From contig CALSUE010000001.1 in assembly GCA_943789455.1 (NCBI GenBank), positions 127,001 through 191,000 on the forward strand: 64,000 nucleotides of DNA, given 5' to 3'. Of this stretch, positions 11,917 through 19,719 are shown in pieces. How positions within the stretch are numbered: position 1 is the first letter of the stretch; each line of letters begins with the position of its first letter. The notes under the pieces are model-generated. The model was not told the origin of the DNA, made no database searches, and saw only the letters and a list, made by a program, of their open reading frames with translations. A program made the position numbers and the translations under genes. The DNA comes from an uncultured Flavobacteriaceae bacterium. GTDB taxonomy: Bacteria; Bacteroidota; Bacteroidia; Flavobacteriales; Flavobacteriaceae.

Positions 11917-12508
11917 TTATTACTGTTCTAACAATATCAATTGCAACGGTATTGTAACGATCGTTAGGAATAATGATGTCTGCAAAACTTTTAGTGGGTT
12001 CTATAAATTGCTGATGCATTGGTTTTAGTGTGTTTTTATAGCGATCTAAAACTTCATCAATATCTCTCCCTCTTTCTTTAATATCTCGTCTTACTCGTCG
12101 TATTAGTCTTTCATCAGCATCAGCATGAACAAATATTTTGATGTCAAATAAATCCAGTAATTCTTTACTGTTAAAAATAAGGATGCCTTCAATGATTACT
12201 ACTTTTCTGGGATGGGTTTCAATATGATCTTTTGTTCTGTTGTGCGTAACAAAGGAATAAACGGGTTGCTGAATTATTTTGCCTTTTTTAAGATCTGATA
12301 TGTGTGTTTCTAATAACTCAAAATCTATAGCTCTGGGATGATCAAAGTTGATTTTTATTCGCTCTTCGTAAGTGAGTGAATCTGTAGCCTTGTAATAAGA
12401 GTCTTGAGAGATAACACAGACTTCATTTTCAGGTAATTCATTAATAATTTGGTTTACAACAGTGGTTTTACCACTTCCCGTACCTCCAGCTATTCCAATT
12501 ACAAGCAT
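11903..12508 (-). CDS. udk: Uridine kinase
   Basis: GGTGSGKTTVV P-loop; SQDSYY; FDHPRAIDFELL. Confidence 0.95.
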   Translation of the reverse strand: MLVIGIAGGTGSGKTTVVNQIINELPENEVCVISQDSYYKATDSLTYEERIKINFDHPRAIDFELLETHISDLKKGKIIQQPVYSFVTHNRTKDHIETHPRKVVIIEGILIFNSKELLDLFDIKIFVHADADERLIRRVRRDIKERGRDIDEVLDRYKNTLKPMHQQFIEPTKSFADIIIPNDRYNTVAIDIVRTVISERL

Positions 12509-12654
12509 ATTTTAATTTTAAATAATGACGTAAAACAAATTTAACAAAATATACGTGACTATGCAGAAAAATAATTTTTTTCAATCACTTGTAAGCTTAA
12601 TAATCAAACTAAAAAATTTACTTAGGAAAGTATCCTTTCTGGGAATTTGTGCAG

Positions 12655-12679
12655 TTTAATTTGTCAGGACGAGAAGATT
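12655..12679. repeat. Degenerate direct repeat of the tRNA-Pro 3' end and its flank
   Basis: TTTAATTTGTCAGGACGAGAAGATT vs 12692-12716 TTTATTTTGTCGGGATGAGAGGATT, 21/25 identical. Confidence 0.5.
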
Positions 12680-12700
12680 ACTTCATGATCCTTTATTTTG

Positions 12701-12775
12701 TCGGGATGAGAGGATTCGAACCTCCGATCTCTGGTCCCCCAGACCAGCACTTTAACCGGACTAAGCTACATCCCG
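12701..12775 (-). tRNA. tRNA-Pro(GGG)
   Basis: Minus strand CGGGATG..CTGGT-CTGGGGG-ACCAG..GGTTCGAATCC..CATCCCGA; acceptor, anticodon and T arms fold; CCA not encoded. Confidence 0.95.
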
Positions 12776-12811
12776 AATTTTAACAAATATAAAATTAATA
12801 CCACAATATTT

Positions 12812-14110
12812 TTAGGCAAGAGCATCTTTGTAAGTTTTCAGACAACGCTCTCTTGCAAATTTATGATCTACCATTGGGCTTGGGTAGGTAATTTCTTGAA
12901 AATCTGGAACCCATTTTTGAATGTATTTTAACTCTTTGTCAAATTTTTGTATCTGACTAGTGGGATTAAAAATTCTAAAATAAGGTGATGCATCAACACC
13001 AGTACCTGCTACCCATTGCCAATTTCCCACGTTGCTAGACATTTCGTAGTCATGTAATTTTTCAGCAAAATAGGCTTCACCCCAACGCCAATCGATAAGT
13101 AAATGTTTACATAAAAAACTTCCTACAAGCATACGAACTCTATTGTGCATAAATCCGGTTTTATTTAACTGCCTCATTCCAGCATCTACCATTGGATATC
13201 CAGTGTTTCCCTCGCACCATTTTTTAAATTCTTTTTCGTTATTTCTCCAAATAATTCTATCGTATTTTGATTTGAAAGAATTTTTATGGGTTTCAGGAAA
13301 ATGCCATAAAATTTGCATAAAAAATTCCCTCCAAATTAATTCTTTGAGAAAAATTTTATTTTCATGTGCATCTGCTCTAGAAACCATTTGGCGAACACTA
13401 ACGGTTCCAAAACGTAGGTGAGGCCCTAATTTAGATGTATTGTCAAGTGCAGGAAAGTTACGAGTCTCTTCGTATTCGTTAATAATTCTAGAATTAAAAA
13501 TATAGTTTTTTATAGGGATATTAGTCTCAATAAACCCAATATCACTTAGCGTAAGCGTTTCTGATTTTGTTTTTTTGTAAAGTCGATCTAAAAAATCTTC
13601 AGAGGGATAATTTCCAGGTTTATTTGTTTCATATTTCTCCAACCATTTCTTCGAATAAGGCGTATACACCACATAAGGTTTTCCATCTTTTTTTGTTATT
13701 TCGTTTCTTTCGAAAATTACTTGGTCTTTGTAGGTCTGAAAATCAATCTTACTTGATGATACAACTTCTTTTATATCTAAATCTCGTTTTATAGCATAAG
13801 GTTCATAATCATGATTTGTAAACACCTTTACTATAGTATAGTTTTTCATCAGTGACCTAAAAACATCTTTTGGATTTCCATGAAACATTTTTATCTCAGT
13901 TCCAAATGATTCCAAATGCATATTCATAGCCTTTAGCTCTGAGTAAATAAATGAAATTCGGGCATCATCTTTAGGTATTTTTTTTAGTATATCAATATCA
14001 AATATGAAAATTGGGAGTATTTTTTCTTCAGATTGAAGTGCATGAAAAAGTGCTTTATTATCATGTAATCTTAAATCTCTACGAAACCAAAAAATTGAAA
14101 TTTTATCCAT
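12812..14110 (-). CDS. Deoxyribodipyrimidine photolyase (CPD class I-like)
   Basis: FWFRRDLRLHDN; KELIWREFF; DYEMSSNVGNWQWVAGTGVDASPYFRIFNP. Confidence 0.95.
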   Translation of the reverse strand: MDKISIFWFRRDLRLHDNKALFHALQSEEKILPIFIFDIDILKKIPKDDARISFIYSELKAMNMHLESFGTEIKMFHGNPKDVFRSLMKNYTIVKVFTNHDYEPYAIKRDLDIKEVVSSSKIDFQTYKDQVIFERNEITKKDGKPYVVYTPYSKKWLEKYETNKPGNYPSEDFLDRLYKKTKSETLTLSDIGFIETNIPIKNYIFNSRIINEYEETRNFPALDNTSKLGPHLRFGTVSVRQMVSRADAHENKIFLKELIWREFFMQILWHFPETHKNSFKSKYDRIIWRNNEKEFKKWCEGNTGYPMVDAGMRQLNKTGFMHNRVRMLVGSFLCKHLLIDWRWGEAYFAEKLHDYEMSSNVGNWQWVAGTGVDASPYFRIFNPTSQIQKFDKELKYIQKWVPDFQEITYPSPMVDHKFARERCLKTYKDALA

Positions 14111-14576
14111 TATTTATGTGTTTTCCAAAAATTTCCACTAATTTTTGTTGTCTATAGCTAAAAATTTTTTCTAGTTTTGGTTTTACCAACAAGGGATGAA
14201 TAATTCGTCCAAGTATTCCAAAAGGTACTTTATAATCAATAATATCCTCCATTTCTACACCACCATCGATTTCATGAATAAAGTGTTTATGATGCCAAAA
14301 AGCATAAGGGCCGTAGAGTTGAAGATCTACAAAATATTTACCTTCTTCTAAATGTGTGATTTCACTTATCCATTTTGTTTTAATGTTAGCTAGAGGCGTT
14401 ACACTGTATTGAATGATTTGCCCTGCGTACATTTTCTTTTGGTCATCTGAAATGATTGTAAAATTCATTTCTTTTGGTGTTAAAGCAGATAGATTTTTCG
14501 GGTTTGATAAAAACTGCCAAGCTTCATTTGTTGATATTGGTAATTTTTGGGTCCTGTGAAATGTATAAATTTTCAT
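14103..14576 (-). CDS. SRPBCC family protein
   Basis: AWQFLSNPKNLSALTP..; DIIDYKVPFGILGRI. Confidence 0.85.
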   Translation of the reverse strand: MKIYTFHRTQKLPISTNEAWQFLSNPKNLSALTPKEMNFTIISDDQKKMYAGQIIQYSVTPLANIKTKWISEITHLEEGKYFVDLQLYGPYAFWHHKHFIHEIDGGVEMEDIIDYKVPFGILGRIIHPLLVKPKLEKIFSYRQQKLVEIFGKHINNG

Positions 14577-14578
14577 CT

Positions 14579-15046
14579 CTAATTATGTATCAAAATGTAA
14601 AGGTTTAGTGAAGTGGCTATACAAAGCCAAATCATATAGGGGAGTAGTAAGTAACTAACTTTTCTAAGTGCCTTATAGTAATGAAAGAAAAGAAAGAAAA
14701 TTAGTGCTGTTAGAAGTACAATAGAAATGAACGCTATAAAAACCTCATGTTTATTAAAAAATAGATAATTCCAACTAACATTCAATATAAACTGAATACT
14801 GAATAAAAATAGTTTTTTTTGGTTGTAGTTTTTTGTGAAAAGAAAAATTAAATAGATGGAGAAACAAATCATAATGCTAGTCCAAGCAGCACCAAAAACC
14901 CAACCTGGTGGAGTCCAAGGTGCTTTTGTTAGATTTAAATACCAATCTGTATTTGGGCCATTATTCATGAGCCAACTCCCTAATGCTAATCCACCAAAAT
15001 TGATGAATAGAAATAAGATTAAGTATTTAGTTTTATTAGCAATCAC
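14579..15046 (-). CDS. tspO: TspO/MBR family protein (GTG start)
   Basis: Five TMs; NLTKAPWTPPGWVFGAAWTSIM. Confidence 0.93.
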   Translation of the reverse strand: MIANKTKYLILFLFINFGGLALGSWLMNNGPNTDWYLNLTKAPWTPPGWVFGAAWTSIMICFSIYLIFLFTKNYNQKKLFLFSIQFILNVSWNYLFFNKHEVFIAFISIVLLTALIFFLFFHYYKALRKVSYLLLPYMIWLCIATSLNLYILIHN

Positions 15047-15213
15047 TTTTTTTCTAAGGATTCAATTTTTTTTAATATTTGATCTGCCTCAACATACTTT
15101 TGATCACTAGCACTCCGGTCAATAGATTGCAGATCATACCCTTCTTTCATCTTTTTTTTATACAGATTTTCTAATTTTTCTACCTCTGTCTTTTTTTTAA
15201 AAATTCCAAACAT
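15043..15213 (-). CDS. Lacal_2735-type small protein (56 aa), absent from the ORF track
   Basis: Reverse-complement translation MFGIFKKKTEVEKLENLYKKKMKEGYDLQSIDRSASDQKYVEADQILKKIESLEKK*; its TGA overlaps the tspO GTG. Confidence 0.85.
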   Translation of the reverse strand: MFGIFKKKTEVEKLENLYKKKMKEGYDLQSIDRSASDQKYVEADQILKKIESLEKK

Positions 15214-15217
15214 ATTA

Positions 15218-15754
15218 TTATAAGTGTTTTTTGATTTTAGAACTAGTTGGAGAAGTTATTGAATAATAATAATCAATTAATTCACCATGTTCATCAACTA
15301 AATATTTCTGAAAATTCCATTTCACAGAAGAGTTTTTTCTTCCATTTTCAGTTTTAGATGTTAACCATGTATATAAAGGGTGTTGTTCTTTACCTTTTAC
15401 ATCAACCTTTTCAGTGATTAGGAATGATACACCATAATTTACCTGGCAAAATTCTTCAATTTCATTGGAGGTTCCTGGTTCTTGTTTTCCAAATTGGTTA
15501 CAGGGAACGCCAATAACAACTAAAGAATCCTGGTATTGATCATATAATTTTTGTAGGTCTTTATATTGGGGGGTGAAACCACATTTAGAGGCTACATTTA
15601 CAAACAATATTTTTTTTCCTTTGAAAGATGAAAAATCAATTGATTCTCCTTGAAGCGAATCAATTTTGATATCATACAACGATTTTGATGCTGACATTTT
15701 TATAGGATTATTTGTTTTTGATAATGTTTTGACGAAAACGATAAATGGATTCAT
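15218..15754 (-). CDS. Glutathione peroxidase (Cys type)
   Basis: VNVASKCGFTPQYKDLQ; GVPCNQFGKQEP; VKWNFQKYLVD. Start may be the internal MSASKS. Confidence 0.93.
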   Translation of the reverse strand: MNPFIVFVKTLSKTNNPIKMSASKSLYDIKIDSLQGESIDFSSFKGKKILFVNVASKCGFTPQYKDLQKLYDQYQDSLVVIGVPCNQFGKQEPGTSNEIEEFCQVNYGVSFLITEKVDVKGKEQHPLYTWLTSKTENGRKNSSVKWNFQKYLVDEHGELIDYYYSITSPTSSKIKKHL

Positions 15755-15755
15755 T

Positions 15756-16439
15756 TTAGATTTTAAAACTTACAATTCCACAATCCATTTTAATAACTTG
15801 ACCCGAGATAGATGATGATTTTGGTGAGAGTAAGAACTCTGCCATATCTGCTACCTCATTTGGGTTAAGAAATTTTTTGAGCGGGTGTCGTTCTGTAATC
15901 ATATCAATCATTTTATCATTTCTTAGTAGCTTAGATGCTAAATCTGTATCTGTAACAGTAGGGGCAATGGCATTTATTCTGATTGTAGGCGCCAATTCAG
16001 CACCTAATGATTTTACTAATCCTTCAACTGCAGATTTTGCAGCAGCTACACTGGCATGATAAGGCATTCCAAGTGCTGTGGCAACGGTGCTAAAAAGAAC
16101 AACTGAGGGTTGATTTCCTTTTTTTAGAATAGAAAGATATTTTTGTATGGTTTTAACTGCACCGATAACATTTATCTCAAAATCATTTCTAAAATCATCG
16201 AGTTTTAAACGCGATATTGGTTTTAAATTAATACTTCCAGGACAATATATAATCGAATCTGCCTCAGTTATTTCAGGAAGTTCATCGGTTAAAATATCAC
16301 AAGTATAGTGGGTCAAATTAACATGCGACAAGGTTGGCTGTTCCCTGCTAATATTGATAATTTTATGGTCTTCAACTAGCGTGTTAAAAAGAGAGTTTCC
16401 GATTCCTCGACTACCTCCAACAATTATGATTTTTCGCAT
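15756..16439 (-). CDS. SDR family oxidoreductase
   Basis: VGGSRGIGNSL; S-Y-A-A-A-K catalytic region (MPYHASVAAAKSAVEG). Confidence 0.9.
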   Translation of the reverse strand: MRKIIIVGGSRGIGNSLFNTLVEDHKIINISREQPTLSHVNLTHYTCDILTDELPEITEADSIIYCPGSINLKPISRLKLDDFRNDFEINVIGAVKTIQKYLSILKKGNQPSVVLFSTVATALGMPYHASVAAAKSAVEGLVKSLGAELAPTIRINAIAPTVTDTDLASKLLRNDKMIDMITERHPLKKFLNPNEVADMAEFLLSPKSSSISGQVIKMDCGIVSFKI

Positions 16440-16441
16440 TA

Positions 16442-16669
16442 TTAACTAGATGTTAGAGGTCTACCCTTAAGTCTTTTTTCAATTTTTTGCTTAATGACAG
16501 TTAATCTTTTCATTAAATCCATTAAGTCAGGATCTTTACTTTCTTTGTAGATGTCATTAATTTCTAAGATCAATCCTTTAACTTCTCTTGAAGCTATTAT
16601 ACGATCACTTGTAGTAATGAATTTATGTTTTCTGTGCTCAAATTCTGTAGCTCTTTCTATGATGTCCAT
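16442..16669 (-). CDS. Conserved-looking small helical protein (75 aa), unknown
   Basis: ORF embedded with 2-3 nt gaps between folE and the SDR gene. Confidence 0.7.
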   Translation of the reverse strand: MDIIERATEFEHRKHKFITTSDRIIASREVKGLILEINDIYKESKDPDLMDLMKRLTVIKQKIEKRLKGRPLTSS

Positions 16670-16672
16670 TGT

Positions 16673-17371
16673 TTAATCTTTTAAATAGTTCAATAATTCG
16701 TTAATTTTTGATGGAGTATTAAATGCTCCTCCATAATATGAGGTAACTGTTGCAGAAGTATCATCTTTAATACCCCTTGACGATACGCATAAATGTTTAG
16801 CGTCAATAATAACAGCTATATCTTCTGTTTGCAGTGAAGCTTTTAATTCTTCTGCAATTTGATTAGTTAGCCTTTCTTGTACTTGAGGTCTTTTTGCATA
16901 ATACTGAACAATTCGATTCAATTTAGAAAGTCCAATTACTTTTCCTGATGATATGTATGCAATATGCGCCTTACCTATAATTGGTACAAAATGATGTTCG
17001 CAATTAGAGTAGAAAGTAATATTCTTCTCAACCAACATCTGATTGTATTTATATTTATTGTCAAATAAAGCAATTTTTGGCTTATTATTAGGATTTAATC
17101 CAGAAAATATTTCCTCTATATACATTTTGGCTACTCTTTTTGGTGTACCCTTGAGAGAATCGTCTGTGAGATCTAATCCCATCACATCCATGATTTCTCT
17201 GAATAAAATTGCAATTTTTTCCTTCTTTTCTTCATCAGATATGACAAAGGCGTCTGGCTTCATTGGGGTTTCTAATCCAGTGTATAAATGATCATCACCA
17301 ATATCATCGATTGAAAAATCATTGAGTTGACTTCCTTTTTTTAATTCTTTTATTAATCTATTTGTATTCAT
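16673..17371 (-). CDS. folE: GTP cyclohydrolase I
   Basis: YSNCEHHFVPIIGKAHIAYI; IGLSKLNRIVQYYAKRPQVQERLT; DAKHLCVSSRGIKDDTS. Confidence 0.96.
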   Translation of the reverse strand: MNTNRLIKELKKGSQLNDFSIDDIGDDHLYTGLETPMKPDAFVISDEEKKEKIAILFREIMDVMGLDLTDDSLKGTPKRVAKMYIEEIFSGLNPNNKPKIALFDNKYKYNQMLVEKNITFYSNCEHHFVPIIGKAHIAYISSGKVIGLSKLNRIVQYYAKRPQVQERLTNQIAEELKASLQTEDIAVIIDAKHLCVSSRGIKDDTSATVTSYYGGAFNTPSKINELLNYLKD

Positions 17372-17430
17372 ATTTTTATCTTTTTTTTGTGCTGTTTTTA
17401 AGTACTCTAAGCTTAAAACAAAGCACTGGT

Positions 17431-17712
17431 TTATCTTTTTGATATAGAGTTGTTAGATATTTGTCTTTGTCTGGTACATTTAAACCTTCCACTTTCAAAT
17501 TCTCTTAGTTTACTGTGTTTTGTTTTTCTCCCCTGAACTCTTTTTCTCCATAATTTAAAACTTTTTAGTTTCATTTCTTTTCTCATTAGGCTAATGACCT
17601 CCTGTTCACCTAGACCGAACTGAAATTTTATGGCATCAAATGTTGTTCTATCTTCCCATGCCATTTCAATAATTCTATCTATGTCAATATTAGATAATTT
17701 ATTCATAAGCAT
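17431..17712 (-). CDS. TIGR03643/DUF2805 family protein
   Basis: IDRIIEMAWEDRTTFDAIKFQFGLGEQEVISLMRKEMKLKSFKLWRKRVQGRKTKH. Confidence 0.85.
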   Translation of the reverse strand: MLMNKLSNIDIDRIIEMAWEDRTTFDAIKFQFGLGEQEVISLMRKEMKLKSFKLWRKRVQGRKTKHSKLREFESGRFKCTRQRQISNNSISKR

Positions 17713-18130
17713 GATTTAAATACTTTTCTTGATTTACAGCCCTTAAATTAATCATTTTTGAAATGAATTTTTTATTTTCTTTAAAAAGTATATTATTTTT
17801 AAAGCAAATATATTTTCCCTGAGCATGAATACTCAATCTATCTGTTTTGTAGATCACGAGTTGTCTGTAGGGTATAATCCAGTTATAATTGTGTAACCCT
17901 TTGTTTAATAAAACGATAATACCTTCAGGTCTAAGCTCTATGTTCGCGTAATTTATATCAGATATTTTGTTGATGTATTGATGAAAGTTTTGACTAGTTT
18001 CTTCAATAATCATTCTTTTAGAACCTACACCCCCCATTCTTAAGGATTGTAAAAAGGTAAAAGGTAAACCTATTAAATCATCAGTCAATTCTTTTGCCTC
18101 TTTATTCGTATATGTTGTTGTGAATATCAT
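17699..18130 (-). CDS. Hypothetical protein (143 aa)
   Basis: ORF overlaps TIGR03643 gene; preceded by a good Bacteroidetes-type promoter. Confidence 0.75.
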   Translation of the reverse strand: MIFTTTYTNKEAKELTDDLIGLPFTFLQSLRMGGVGSKRMIIEETSQNFHQYINKISDINYANIELRPEGIIVLLNKGLHNYNWIIPYRQLVIYKTDRLSIHAQGKYICFKNNILFKENKKFISKMINLRAVNQEKYLNHAYE

Positions 18131-18135
18131 TTAAT

Positions 18136-18167
18136 CAAATGTAGATTTGTTTAATGACTTTATCAAA
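18136..18167 (-). promoter_or_regulatory. Bacteroidetes sigma-A-type promoter inside the photolyase cluster
   Basis: Minus strand TTTG-N20-TACATTTG, matching the TTTG / TAnnTTTG consensus with canonical spacing. Confidence 0.6.
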
Positions 18168-18216
18168 TAGTTAGACAAAAATTAACAAATAATTAGGGTA
18201 GTTATTTGTTTACTTT

Positions 18217-19719
18217 TTAAGGAGTTAAGCTTTTTATGTTGTCTGTAAGTAGAAGGTTTCTATTGGATAATGTATGCTTAAGAAGTATTCTTTTATTTTC
18301 CTCTTTAACTTGAGCGTTTTTCTTCAAATTCCATAATATATCTGAGGCATTTTTTCTTGTTTTTTTTAAATCAACTATTGGATTTGGGTAATCCTTTCCA
18401 AGTGTAAAATCGTACATCTGTTGCTCAAGTGGTGTCATTAAATAAGGTTCATGAGCAAAATTAGTTTCTAAATCTTTCAATTCTGGAACCCATTTTTTTA
18501 TAAATATTGCGTCTTCATCATGCTCTTTTCCATTTTTTATGGGATTGTAAATTCTGAGATTGTTTATTCCTGTTTCACCTGCTTGCATCTGAAGCTGTGG
18601 GAAATGTATTCCAGGTTCAAAATCTAAAAACATTTGAGAGAGATGTGTTGTTGCATCTTGCCAAGGTTGCCAGAGGATATGTGTAAAAAAAGAAACTGTT
18701 AATGCGCGCATTCTAAAATTTAAATACCCTGTTTCTTGAAGGCATCGCATACATGCATCTACTAAGGGAAATCCGGTTTGTCCTTTAATCCATGCGTCTT
18801 GGTATTTTTTTGAAATGGATTTTTTAAGTTTATGGTACCCTTTGTTTACACTAGCTTTTTCCATAACGTGCTCCATTTCGAACTTTTGTATAAAGTGGGC
18901 TTGCCATCTTAGTCTTGACAAAAATGCTCCTATATTTTTAGTGTTTTTTTTGGTTTTTTCTTTTCTTCCCCTCTGGAATACCTCTCTTACTGAAAGGTTA
19001 CCCCAAGCTAGGTATGGAGATAATCTACTACAGCTAGTTCTTGATAAGGCAGGTTTTGAAATATTAAACATATAATCTTTGTGTCTTTCTTTAAAAAAAC
19101 TATTTAGATATCTATATCCTAAACTTCTACCTCCTTTTTGAAACTTCATATTTGTTGAGGTTTCTAATACTGCTGGATTTGAAATATTTTCTAGTGTTAA
19201 AATATCATCAATATTTAATAACTGATTATCTAGAGGATTAAATACTTCTAATTTTTCATTCATAAATATTTCCCACTCATCAAACCAATTTTCTCTGTGT
19301 TGTAGTCCTCTTTGAACTCCATTGTTTACATTTTCTTTCCAATCAATATTATTATTTCTACAGTATCTTTTAAATTCTTTATCTCTAGTATATGTTGTTA
19401 AAATTCCGGTTTCTTGATGTGAATAGATGGTTTCAATTGTGTAGAAATTTTGAATTTGATTACATAATCCTATGACATCTGAAGCAACAGATAATATTTT
19501 TGACTGATGTTCTTTCAGTTCAGAATTTATGTCTACTAAAGATTGTTTTATAAAGTTCCAATGTCTACTATTATAGTGGGGGTCATTCATCAAAATTTTT
19601 TCAAAAGCATAAAAAATTAAAAATCTTTTTCCATTTTTTATAGCCCTACTTATGGCTTCATTGTCATGCAGCCTTAAATCTCTTTTTAACCAAACTAGAT
19701 TTATTTTTTCTTTATTCAT
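18217..19719 (-). CDS. Divergent cryptochrome/photolyase-family FAD-binding protein
   Basis: LVWLKRDLRLHDN N-terminus; SRLSPYLAWGNLSVREV; FPLVDACMRCL; but FEPGIHFPQLQMQAGETGINNLRIYNP in place of SNxGNWQW. Confidence 0.92.
   Translation of the reverse strand: MNKEKINLVWLKRDLRLHDNEAISRAIKNGKRFLIFYAFEKILMNDPHYNSRHWNFIKQSLVDINSELKEHQSKILSVASDVIGLCNQIQNFYTIETIYSHQETGILTTYTRDKEFKRYCRNNNIDWKENVNNGVQRGLQHRENWFDEWEIFMNEKLEVFNPLDNQLLNIDDILTLENISNPAVLETSTNMKFQKGGRSLGYRYLNSFFKERHKDYMFNISKPALSRTSCSRLSPYLAWGNLSVREVFQRGRKEKTKKNTKNIGAFLSRLRWQAHFIQKFEMEHVMEKASVNKGYHKLKKSISKKYQDAWIKGQTGFPLVDACMRCLQETGYLNFRMRALTVSFFTHILWQPWQDATTHLSQMFLDFEPGIHFPQLQMQAGETGINNLRIYNPIKNGKEHDEDAIFIKKWVPELKDLETNFAHEPYLMTPLEQQMYDFTLGKDYPNPIVDLKKTRKNASDILWNLKKNAQVKEENKRILLKHTLSNRNLLLTDNIKSLTP

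Noticed and set aside
15218-15754. Possible selenocysteine glutathione peroxidase
   Set aside because: Active site is encoded as Cys (NVASKCGFT); no in-frame TGA.
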